Shown here: in pieces, positions 57,229 through 64,000 of the stretch
Layout: each line of letters opens with the position of its first letter
How positions within the stretch are numbered: position 1 is the first letter of the stretch
Assembly: GCF_902506415.1 (NCBI RefSeq)
Contig: NZ_LR733275.1
Coordinates: 3,139,795 to 3,203,794, forward strand
DNA from: Massilia sp. 9I
GTDB taxonomy: Bacteria > Pseudomonadota > Gammaproteobacteria > Burkholderiales > Burkholderiaceae_D
Direction: 5' to 3'
DNA: 64,000 nt
Translations under genes and position numbers: made by a program
The notes under the pieces: model-generated
Told to the model about the DNA's origin: nothing
What the model saw: the letters and a program-made list of their open reading frames with translations, nothing else
The model's database searches: none

Positions 57229-58170
57229 TCAGTGCGTGCCGGGCAGTGCCTTCAGCGTCCGCGCGATCTGGATCGCGGCGGGGCCGAGCAGCACTACCAT
57301 CAGCATCGGGAAAATGCAGAAAATCAGGGGGAACAGCAGCTTCAGGCCGATCTTGGCGGCGCATTCCTCTGCCATCATGCGGCGCTTGTAGCGCAGATTG
57401 TCGGACTGCACGCGCAGCGAGTCGCCGACGCTGGTACCGAAGCGTTCCGACTGGATCAGCATGGCCACCAGGGTGTCGACGTCTTCGACGCCCGAACGCA
57501 GCGCGAAGTTGCGCAGCGCCTTCTCCTTGCTGAAGCCGGCCCGCATCTCCATCAGCACCAGCTGCAGTTCCTGCGCCAGCACCGCGCTCTTGATGTGGAT
57601 CTCGCCGGCGACTTTCACCAGTGCGCGTTCCAGGCTCAGGCCGGCTTCGACGCAGACCGTCAACAGGTCGAGCGCATCCGGGATGGTTTCGAAGATCTCG
57701 CGGCGGCGCCGCTGCATGATCCGTTCCAGGACGATGTTCGGCAGGTAGTAGCCGAGCGAGGCCGCCACCAGCAGCAGCGCCATCAGGCGCCCGCCGTTCA
57801 GCGCGCTGCCGTAGATCAGCGCTGCCGGCGCCACCAGCGCCGGCAGCGCCAGCGCCAACCCGGTCTTCGATGCGAAGTACAGGGTGGGAGCGGAGGGGTT
57901 GCGCCAGCCGGCATTCATGAAGCGCGTGCGCAGCGTCGACTTTTCCCAGCCTTCGTCGGGAATCGACAGCCTGGTCAGCGGCTTGGCGGCGCTGGCGACG
58001 CGCTCGACCCAGCCGCCGCCGGCATCGAGCTGGCTTGGCTCGGCGCTGCCGAGGAAGTGGCGCAGGCGCTCGCGCAGCGCCAGCGGCGCGAACAGGACCA
58101 GGCCGAGCCAGGCCAGGCCGGACACGACGCACAGGACAATGAACAGGAAGATCAGCTGGGAGGATGTCAT
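57229..58170 (-). CDS. tadC: Tad pilus inner-membrane protein TadC
   Basis: 313 residues from the ATG at 58170; a GTG two codons upstream overlaps the GAGG ribosome binding site. N-terminal transmembrane helix, then paired membrane segments and the T2SSF domain (ETIPDALDLLTVCVEAGLSLERALVKVA; AEECAAKIGLKLLFPLIFCIFPMLMVVLLGPA). It forms the inner-membrane platform with TadB. Confidence 0.93.
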   Translation of the reverse strand: MTSSQLIFLFIVLCVVSGLAWLGLVLFAPLALRERLRHFLGSAEPSQLDAGGGWVERVASAAKPLTRLSIPDEGWEKSTLRTRFMNAGWRNPSAPTLYFASKTGLALALPALVAPAALIYGSALNGGRLMALLLVAASLGYYLPNIVLERIMQRRRREIFETIPDALDLLTVCVEAGLSLERALVKVAGEIHIKSAVLAQELQLVLMEMRAGFSKEKALRNFALRSGVEDVDTLVAMLIQSERFGTSVGDSLRVQSDNLRYKRRMMAEECAAKIGLKLLFPLIFCIFPMLMVVLLGPAAIQIARTLKALPGTH

Positions 58171-58200
58171 GGTCACCTCGGGATGGGTCGCGCGCCGGAC

Positions 58201-59178
58201 TCAGACGCGGATGCGGATGATCCGGCGCAGCCAGATGACGCCGACCACGAGCATGCCGGCACAGTACCAGAGCGCGCGCTGGCCCGACGGGTCGGTCCAG
58301 AGGAGGCTGACGTACTTGTGGTTGGTCAGCAGCATGATGCACAGCACCGCGAAGGGCAGCAGGCTCAGGATCCAGGCCGACATCCGCCCCTCCGCCGACA
58401 GCACGCGCACGTGCGCCACCAGCTTCAGGCGGGCGCGGATGATCTGGCTGATGTTCCCCAGGATCTCGGCCAGGTTGCCGCCCGATTCGCGCTGGATGAG
58501 CACCGCGATGATCAGGTAGCGCAGGTCGGTCAGGGGGATGCGCGCCGCCATGCCGTGCAGCGCCTCGTTCATCGGCACGCCGTAGTTGATCTCCTCGCGC
58601 GCGATGCGGAACTCGCCGCTGAGCGGCTCCGACAGCTCGTTGCCGACGATCTGCAGCACGTTGCTGAAGGAGTGGCCGGCGCGCAGGGCGCGCGCGATGA
58701 AGTCGGCCGCGTCCGGCAGTTGCTGTTCGATGCGCAGCAGGCGCCGCTGGCGCGCCCGGCGCAGCAGCACCCACGGCAGGCACAGCCCGAGCGCCATCGC
58801 CAGCACGCGCAGCGGGGCGGGCAGCGGCCAGGCGAGCGACACGAAGCCGAAGGCGGCCATGCAGCCGAAGGACCATGCCAGGAACTGCCCGACCGTCTGG
58901 GTGGCGCCCGACTGCATCAGCAGCGCATCGATCCTCTGCGCCAGCGGGACCCGGTGCAGCAGGCGGTCGAAGGCGGGGTTGCGGCTGTAGGGCCGCTGCT
59001 TGAGGATCGAGATCCGTTCACCGCTGCGTCCGGGCGAGCCGGACATGACCTGGAGCCGGCGCGCGATGCGGCGCGCCGCCGCGCCGTGCGTGCCCATCCA
59101 CCACAGGTACAGGCCCTCGATCGCCAGCACCGCCGCCGCGAACAGGAACACCACGAATGCGTAGAACAGCGCGTCCAT
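58201..59178 (-). CDS. tadB: Tad pilus inner-membrane protein TadB
   Basis: 325 residues, AAGGAGG before ATG. An N-terminal transmembrane helix, two central helices and the T2SSF domain (LPDAADFIARALRAGHSFSNVLQIVGNELSEPLSGEF) precede a C-terminal membrane pair. Partner of TadC for assembly of Flp pili. 9 bp after tadA, 30 bp before tadC. Confidence 0.94.
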   Translation of the reverse strand: MDALFYAFVVFLFAAAVLAIEGLYLWWMGTHGAAARRIARRLQVMSGSPGRSGERISILKQRPYSRNPAFDRLLHRVPLAQRIDALLMQSGATQTVGQFLAWSFGCMAAFGFVSLAWPLPAPLRVLAMALGLCLPWVLLRRARQRRLLRIEQQLPDAADFIARALRAGHSFSNVLQIVGNELSEPLSGEFRIAREEINYGVPMNEALHGMAARIPLTDLRYLIIAVLIQRESGGNLAEILGNISQIIRARLKLVAHVRVLSAEGRMSAWILSLLPFAVLCIMLLTNHKYVSLLWTDPSGQRALWYCAGMLVVGVIWLRRIIRIRV

Positions 59179-59187
59179 GCCGCCTCC

Positions 59188-60534
59188 TTACTCGAAAATC
59201 CGGTCAGGATCGAAGGTGTCCTCGGGCAGCGGGACACCGAACATCTTGAGGCGGTCGGCGAAGCGCGGACGGACGCCTGTGGCGCTGAAGCGGCCGCACA
59301 CCTTGCCGTCGCCGTCGACCCCGCTCTGCTGGAAGCGGAAGATCTCCTGCATCGAGATGATCTCCCCTTCCATGCCGGTGATCTCCGACAGGCTGACCAG
59401 CTTGCGCGTGCCGTCGGTCAGGCGCGAGACCTGCACCACCACCGTCACGGCGGACACGATCTGCTGGCGGATCGCGCGCGCGGTCAGGCTCACGCCGGCC
59501 ATGCTGACCATGTTCTCCAGCCGCGACAGGGCGTCGCGCGGGGTGTTCGAGTGAATGGTCGCGAGCGAGCCTTCGTGGCCGGTGTTCATCGCCTGCAGCA
59601 TGTCGAGCGCCTCGGCGCCGCGCACCTCGCCCAGGATGATGCGGTCGGGGCGCATCCGCAGCGCGTTGCGCACCAGCGCGCGCTGGGTGACCTCGCCCTT
59701 GCCCTCGATGTTCGGCGGCCGGGTTTCCAGGCGCACCACGTGCGGCTGGCGCAGCTGCAGTTCGGCCGCGTCCTCGATCGTCACCACCCGCTCGCTGGCG
59801 GGGATGAAGCCGGAGATCAGGTTCAGCAGCGTGGTCTTGCCGCTGCCGGTGCCGCCAGAGATCAGGATGTTCACCTTGGCCACGCCCAGGCTCTCCAGCA
59901 CCTTGATCATGGGCGGCGTCACGCTCTTGTAGTCGAGCAGGTTCTGCACGGTCAGCGGGGTCGCCCCGAAGCGGCGGATCGACAGCAGCGGCCCGTCCAC
60001 CGCCAGCGGCGGAATGATCGCGTTCACGCGCGAGCCGTCCGGCAGGCGCGCGTCCACCATCGGACTCGATTCGTCGACGCGCCGGCCTACCCGCGAAACG
60101 ATCTTCTCGATGATCTTCATCAGGTGGGCGTTGTCGTGGAAGCTGATGTCGGTGAGTTCCAGCTTGCCGCGCCGCTCGACATAGACCTTGCTGCACGTAT
60201 TAACCAGGATGTCGGACACGGTCGGGTCGTTCAGCAGCGGCTCGAGCGGGCCGAAGCCGAGCATCTCGTGCTGGATGTCGAGCACCAGGTTGTGGCGCTC
60301 GTGCTGGTTCAGCACGATCCGCTCTTCCTCGATGATGCGCTGGATCAGCAGCGCCAGCTCGTGCTTGAACTGCTCGGCGGTGAGGCGCTTCAGGCGCTCC
60401 AGGTCGATGCGGTCCAGGATCATCTGGTGCATCAGCTTCTTGAGCTCCTGGTAGGCCTGGATCCCAGCCTCCGGCGCGGCGGCGCCGGGCTGGCGCTCCT
60501 GGCCGGTACTGGCTAGACGTTCACGTAGGGACAT
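59188..60534 (-). CDS. tadA: Tad pilus assembly ATPase TadA (CpaF)
   Basis: 448 residues. Walker [13 protein letters not shown], Asp/Walker [29 protein letters not shown] and His box [14 protein letters not shown]. It has the N-terminal helical region of CpaF ([21 protein letters not shown]) and the [19 protein letters not shown] block. Cytoplasmic secretion ATPase for Flp pilus extension. GGAG precedes ATG. Confidence 0.96.
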   Translation of the reverse strand: MSLRERLASTGQERQPGAAAPEAGIQAYQELKKLMHQMILDRIDLERLKRLTAEQFKHELALLIQRIIEEERIVLNQHERHNLVLDIQHEMLGFGPLEPLLNDPTVSDILVNTCSKVYVERRGKLELTDISFHDNAHLMKIIEKIVSRVGRRVDESSPMVDARLPDGSRVNAIIPPLAVDGPLLSIRRFGATPLTVQNLLDYKSVTPPMIKVLESLGVAKVNILISGGTGSGKTTLLNLISGFIPASERVVTIEDAAELQLRQPHVVRLETRPPNIEGKGEVTQRALVRNALRMRPDRIILGEVRGAEALDMLQAMNTGHEGSLATIHSNTPRDALSRLENMVSMAGVSLTARAIRQQIVSAVTVVVQVSRLTDGTRKLVSLSEITGMEGEIISMQEIFRFQQSGVDGDGKVCGRFSATGVRPRFADRLKMFGVPLPEDTFDPDRIFE

Positions 60535-60576
60535 GGGTGGCTCCGGTTCGTTTCAATCGTCGGCGTCGGTGTCGCT

Positions 60577-61752
60577 TCAGTCGTCGGCCTCGCCGCGGCC
60601 GAACAGGCGGTCGAACAGCCCCCTGCTCTCCGGGATGCGGCGCGTCGTCACCAGTTCGACCATATCGGCCAGGCTGCGCGCCGCCGCGCTGGCGCGCGAC
60701 AGTTGCAGTACCGGCACGCCCTGGTTGACCGAGTCGGTGACGGCGACGTAGTCGTTGGGGAAGGTATGCACCACTTCGCAGCCGAGCGCCGCGTGCAGGT
60801 CCTGCAGGCGCAGCTTGCCGCCCTTTTCGTAGCGGTTGACGATCAGCCGGATGTGGTCCAGCACGTAGCCGAGCGAGCGGAAGATGTCGAGCAGGCGGCG
60901 GGCGTCACGAATGTCGGGCAGCGCCAGTTGCAGCACCGGGTAGATGGTGTCGGTGACGTCGAGCGCGCGCAACGACACCGCGTCGATCTGGCGTCCGACG
61001 TCGAGCAGCACGTAGTCGTAGTGCTGGCGCGCGACGCGCAGGATGGTGTCGATGTGTTCCGGCTTGGCTTCCCTGGCGTGCGCCGCGTCGTCGGCTGCGG
61101 CCAGCACCCCGAAGCCGGGGGTGACGTGCACCACGCAGTTTTCCAGGAAGGGGCCGTCCACCCGTGTGATCTGGGCACACACGTCGGACAGGGTCATGGT
61201 CGGCTTCTGGTCCGACACATACAGGGCAGCGTCGCCGAACTGGCCGTGCAGGTCGATCAGCAGCACCTTCTTGGCGGCCAGGGTGGCCAGCGCGTAGCCG
61301 AAGTTGGTCGAGATGAAGGTGGCGCCGCTGCCGCCCTTGCACGCGATAAAGGCGAGGATTTTGCCGTCGCGCATGGCCGCGACTCCGGCTGCGGCCGAGA
61401 TGCGGTCCATCGACTCGTGGAAGGCGCGGTGCACCAGCGGAAGCTGCAGCACTTCACGCACGCCGGCGCGCATGGCGCGGATCAGGAGATCGGGCTGGTT
61501 CTGGTCGGTCAGCAGCATCAGGTGCGCTTCCGGGTACTGGCGGCCCAGGCGTTCCAGCAGCGCCACCTCGGAAGGCTCGGTGTCGGTGGCGTCGACGATG
61601 ACCAGCTGCGGGCTGTCGGCCTCGGGACGGTCGAGCGCTTCGCGCAGGCTGGCCCGGATCGCCCCGAGGTTCAGCGGCGGCACGCGGGCGGCGCCCTGGG
61701 TGGCGATTTCCGCATAGAGCTGGCTGTCGCGGCTGATGAGTAGCGCTTTCAT
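60577..61752 (-). CDS. tadZ: Tad pilus localisation protein TadZ (CpaE)
   Basis: 391 residues. An N-terminal receiver-like domain (about 1-125) is followed by a ParA/MinD-like ATPase with deviant Walker A KGGSGATF (about 140-147) and LLIDLHGQFGDAALYV. TadZ/CpaE positions the pilus machine at the cell pole or envelope site. 42 bp before tadA, 44 bp after the small lipoprotein. Confidence 0.92.
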   Translation of the reverse strand: MKALLISRDSQLYAEIATQGAARVPPLNLGAIRASLREALDRPEADSPQLVIVDATDTEPSEVALLERLGRQYPEAHLMLLTDQNQPDLLIRAMRAGVREVLQLPLVHRAFHESMDRISAAAGVAAMRDGKILAFIACKGGSGATFISTNFGYALATLAAKKVLLIDLHGQFGDAALYVSDQKPTMTLSDVCAQITRVDGPFLENCVVHVTPGFGVLAAADDAAHAREAKPEHIDTILRVARQHYDYVLLDVGRQIDAVSLRALDVTDTIYPVLQLALPDIRDARRLLDIFRSLGYVLDHIRLIVNRYEKGGKLRLQDLHAALGCEVVHTFPNDYVAVTDSVNQGVPVLQLSRASAAARSLADMVELVTTRRIPESRGLFDRLFGRGEADD

Positions 61753-61796
61753 GGAGGGCCTCGTTGCTGGCGCATCGTGTCAGGGAAGATGGACGC

Positions 61797-62057
61797 TCAT
61801 TGACTGCGGATCACCAGCGGCGCCGGCGCGCTTTCCGGCTGCGCGAAGCTCTTCTGGTAACGCTCATAGGCGCCCTTGGCGGCGCGGCCATCGACCCCGG
61901 TGGCGCTCTGGCGGTTGGCGGCGGCGCTTGGGTCCAGCACCTGGACCGCCAGGTTGGCCCGGGTGGCGTTGCCGAACTGGCGGTCCCATTCGGGCGTGGT
62001 GTGCATGCAGCCCGGCAGGCAGGCCGCCAGCAGCAGGAATGACAGGGTGGTCTTCAC
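61797..62057 (-). CDS. Small Tad-locus lipoprotein, GTG start
   Basis: 86 residues from GTG with a strong AGGAGGT ribosome binding site. Signal peptide with lipobox LPGC (Cys near residue 17), then TPEWDRQFGNATRANLAVQVLDPSAA and a short C-terminal tail. It resembles the mature core of CpaD-type lipoproteins but is much shorter. It probably assists the rcpA secretin, after which it lies by 9 bp. Confidence 0.75.
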   Translation of the reverse strand: MKTTLSFLLLAACLPGCMHTTPEWDRQFGNATRANLAVQVLDPSAAANRQSATGVDGRAAKGAYERYQKSFAQPESAPAPLVIRSQ

Positions 62058-62066
62058 GCAAACCTC

Positions 62067-63713
62067 CTATTTGAGTTCGAAGCCGCCGGCGGTCTGCGCG
62101 GCGGTTGCGTCGAGCGGCGGCGTGGACGCGACGGCGGTGCTGGTACTCGGGGCCACGCCTTCGAGGCGTCCGCCGAGCAGCACCTGGCCGCGGGTCGGGA
62201 TGCCGACCTTGTCGGTCGGCAGCGAGTAGCCCGCGCCGGGGATCGGCTTGACCAGGCGCGCCGTGATCACGAACACCAGTTCGGTGCGGTCCTGCTGGTA
62301 GTCGGTGCTGCGGAACAGCGCGCCCAGGATCGGCACCTCGCCCAGCATCGGCAGGCCTTTCAGGTTGGCCACCAGGTTGTTCCGCACCAGGCCGCCGATG
62401 GCGAAGCTCTGGCCGTCGTAGAGCTGCACGGTGGTGCTGGCGCGGCGCGTGGTGACCAGGGGCAGGATCGCGGTGCCGGTGATCCCCGCAGCCGATACGC
62501 CAACTCCTTCGCGCGACAGTTCGGACACTTCCGGCGCCACTTTCAGGTTGATGCGGCCGCCCGCCAGCACGGTGGGGGTGAAGCGCAGACCGACGCCGAA
62601 TTCCTTTTCCTCGAGCGTGATCTTGTTGTTGTCCTGGGCCACCGGGATAAAGAACTTGCCGCCGGCCAGAAAGGTCCCCTCCTGGCCGCTGATGGCCAGC
62701 ACGTTCGGCTCGGCCAGCACCCGCACCAGGCCGTCCGTCTTGTTGGCGTCGGCCACGAAGCGGCCTCCCCTGGTGGAGAGGGTTTCCTGTCCCGGGTTGG
62801 TGCGCCCGCTCAGGAAGTTCGACACCAGCGTTGTGGTCCAGCTGCCGCCGCCGAAACTGAAGCGGGTATTCGATTCCAGCCGTTCCAGCAGGGTCTTCGA
62901 CACCTCGGCGATCTTGACTTCCAGCTGCACCTGCTGGGGGGCGCTCACGCTCAGCAGGTTGACCACCCGGGTGGCGCCGTTGGACGAGGAACCGCTGGTC
63001 TGATTGTTGGCGGCGACCGCGACCACGCCGTCGGTGTCGTTCTCCTTGCCGGCCGCGGGCAGCTGGCGCAGCGGGCGCCGCACGTAGGCGGCGGCCAGTT
63101 CGACCGCGCGCGCCATGACGCCGGCATCGCTGACGCTGCCGGTCAGCACCAGTGAATCGGCCGCCGCGAGCACCCGGATGTCCTTTTCTTCCGGCAGCGC
63201 GACGGCCAGCGTCGCCTGCAGCGCCGCCGGGTCCATTGCCACCACGATGTCCACCACGCTGCACAGGCCGCTCCTGCCCTGCACGATCATGTTGGTGGTG
63301 CCGACGTCGACTCCAGCGATGTACAAGGTATCCGGCGCCACCAGCATCGCCTGCACCACGGCGGGGTTGCCGACGCTGCGGTGCACCACCTTCTCGGGCA
63401 GGCGCAGCATGGTCGACTTGCCCATGTTGAGAGTCAGCGTGGCGGGCCGCGCCGCCTCGCCGCTGCAGCCGACTGCGGGCGGGACCCTGGTCTCCGACGC
63501 GGCATTAAGCCGGGCGGCGGCCGGGTTGGCGGCGGCCAGCTTGACCGGGTCCGGCGCGCCCTTCCTGGCCGCGGGCTTCACGGCTGCGGCGGGAGCCTTT
63601 GCCACCTTGGCGGCAGGGGCGGCCGGCGGGACTGCCGGGGCCGCGTGGGCGGGCACGGCGGCGGCGAGCGCCAGGCCGGCGGCGAGCGGTGCGAGTGTCG
63701 AGCGTCTGTTCAT
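62067..63713 (-). CDS. rcpA: Tad pilus outer-membrane secretin RcpA (CpaC)
   Basis: 548 residues from the ATG at 63713, the start that leaves a normal signal peptide (cleavage near AHAAP, residue 26). After an Ala/Pro-rich segment come the pilus-formation domain (about 75-150: GKSTMLRLPEKVVHRSVGNPAVVQAMLVAPDTLYIAG), a BON-like domain, and the C-terminal secretin barrel (about 240-500) with PMLGEVPILGALFRSTDYQQDRTELVFVITARLV. It forms the outer-membrane channel for Flp pili. Ends 9 bp before the small lipoprotein gene. Confidence 0.94.
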   Translation of the reverse strand: MNRRSTLAPLAAGLALAAAVPAHAAPAVPPAAPAAKVAKAPAAAVKPAARKGAPDPVKLAAANPAAARLNAASETRVPPAVGCSGEAARPATLTLNMGKSTMLRLPEKVVHRSVGNPAVVQAMLVAPDTLYIAGVDVGTTNMIVQGRSGLCSVVDIVVAMDPAALQATLAVALPEEKDIRVLAAADSLVLTGSVSDAGVMARAVELAAAYVRRPLRQLPAAGKENDTDGVVAVAANNQTSGSSSNGATRVVNLLSVSAPQQVQLEVKIAEVSKTLLERLESNTRFSFGGGSWTTTLVSNFLSGRTNPGQETLSTRGGRFVADANKTDGLVRVLAEPNVLAISGQEGTFLAGGKFFIPVAQDNNKITLEEKEFGVGLRFTPTVLAGGRINLKVAPEVSELSREGVGVSAAGITGTAILPLVTTRRASTTVQLYDGQSFAIGGLVRNNLVANLKGLPMLGEVPILGALFRSTDYQQDRTELVFVITARLVKPIPGAGYSLPTDKVGIPTRGQVLLGGRLEGVAPSTSTAVASTPPLDATAAQTAGGFELK

Positions 63714-63738
63714 GGCATCCATCCCGGTTCGTGTGGGC

Positions 63739-64000
63739 TCAGAAGCATTCCTGCGAAGCATCCAGGCCGTTGATGACCTTGACGCAGTTGCGTGGGGCCG
63801 GCGCCGGCGTAGCGGTCGGGTGCGCGGGCCTGGCCTGGGCGGGGCGCGCTACGCGTACCGGCAGCGCCACCTGGCGCAGCGGCGGGGTCACGACCGGCAG
63901 CAGGTTGTCCTTGGTAGCGCCCGTGGTGGCGGCCGCGGCCGGGTCGACCTGATTGCGCAGGGCCAGCGACAGGGTGCCGACGCTGCGCGCCAGGTCGAGC
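63739..64000 (-). CDS. rcpC: Tad pilus protein RcpC (CpaB), 5' part outside window
   Basis: Only the last 86 codons are in view. The segment LDLARSVGTLSLALRNQVDP is the typical C-terminal SAF/RcpC motif, followed by a Pro/Ala/Thr-rich tail ending in NCVKVINGLDASQECF with two Cys. RcpC/CpaB is a periplasmic partner of the RcpA secretin, as its position immediately before rcpA suggests. Confidence 0.82.
   Translation of the reverse strand, partial: LDLARSVGTLSLALRNQVDPAAAATTGATKDNLLPVVTPPLRQVALPVRVARPAQARPAHPTATPAPAPRNCVKVINGLDASQECF

Noticed and set aside
57232..60516. A 1094-codon plus-strand open frame
   Set aside because: Antisense to tadC, tadB and tadA; composition is rich in Arg, Gln, His and Asp with no domain. 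Another shadow of GC-rich coding.

Overview
The window is GC-rich, densely packed chromosomal DNA from a betaproteobacterium, most likely an Oxalobacteraceae member of the Massilia/Telluria/Duganella type. The argument is by inference from gene content and order: a petABC-sspA-sspB block, a gpmA-envC-ctpA-moeB run divergent from rhodanese-grxC-secB-gpsA, a complete type II secretion (Gsp) operon, a Tad pilus locus and a large beta-glucan utilisation region. No 16S gene is present to confirm this. No IS element, integrase or CRISPR array was seen.

Layout. 1-3793 (minus): a hydrolase operon (XapX membrane protein, isochorismatase-like hydrolase, YtcJ-like amidohydrolase cut by the window edge) and a separate exported amidohydrolase. 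3905-15212 (minus): twelve T2SS genes in the order G-H-I-J-K-L-M-N-D-E-F-C, closed by a strong intrinsic terminator. 15349-25630: housekeeping genes (moeB, ctpA, envC-like, gpmA; then rhodanese, grxC, secB, SH3 protein, gpsA; then cupin, DUF2461, DegS-like protease, mscL). 25857-30136: cytochrome bc1 (petABC), sspA, sspB, tRNA-Thr(UGU). 30150-30698: an isolated lambda-R-type endolysin gene.

31035-54595 is the most interesting part, a beta-glucan acquisition region. One arm (plus strand) encodes a CUT1 ABC sugar importer, a LacI-family repressor, a GH1 beta-glucosidase, an exported GH3 beta-glucosidase, glucokinase and a FucP-type MFS sugar permease. The other arm has a TonB-dependent receptor followed by a flavin-dependent halogenase, SapC-like protein, cupin/JmjC-like protein and second halogenase on the minus strand, with a divergent NodB-type deacetylase and GH16 endo-glucanase lipoprotein on the plus strand. 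Four near-identical LacI-type palindromes lie in front of the ABC operon, the GH1 operon, the TonB receptor and the deacetylase/GH16 operon. In three of them the palindrome sits 12-14 bp downstream of a good sigma70 -10 box. This suggests one repressor controls both arms, halogenases included. A TetR/metallo-hydrolase pair with its own palindrome sits between the arms.

Inferred pathway: GH16 cuts beta-1,3-glucan at the cell surface; oligosaccharides cross the outer membrane by the TonB receptor; GH3 releases glucose in the periplasm, which enters by the MFS permease and is phosphorylated by glucokinase; intact oligosaccharides enter by the ABC importer and are cleaved by cytoplasmic GH1. The role of the two halogenases with SapC and cupin proteins is not explained by this scheme.

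54874-56000 holds a head-GIN-domain protein and a BON lipoprotein whose ribosome binding site lies in a 12-bp hairpin. 56093-64000 (minus) is a Tad/Flp pilus assembly locus (rcpC partial, rcpA, small lipoprotein, tadZ, tadA, tadB, tadC, TPR/LytR_C lipoprotein); the pilin, prepilin peptidase and minor pilins are not in view.
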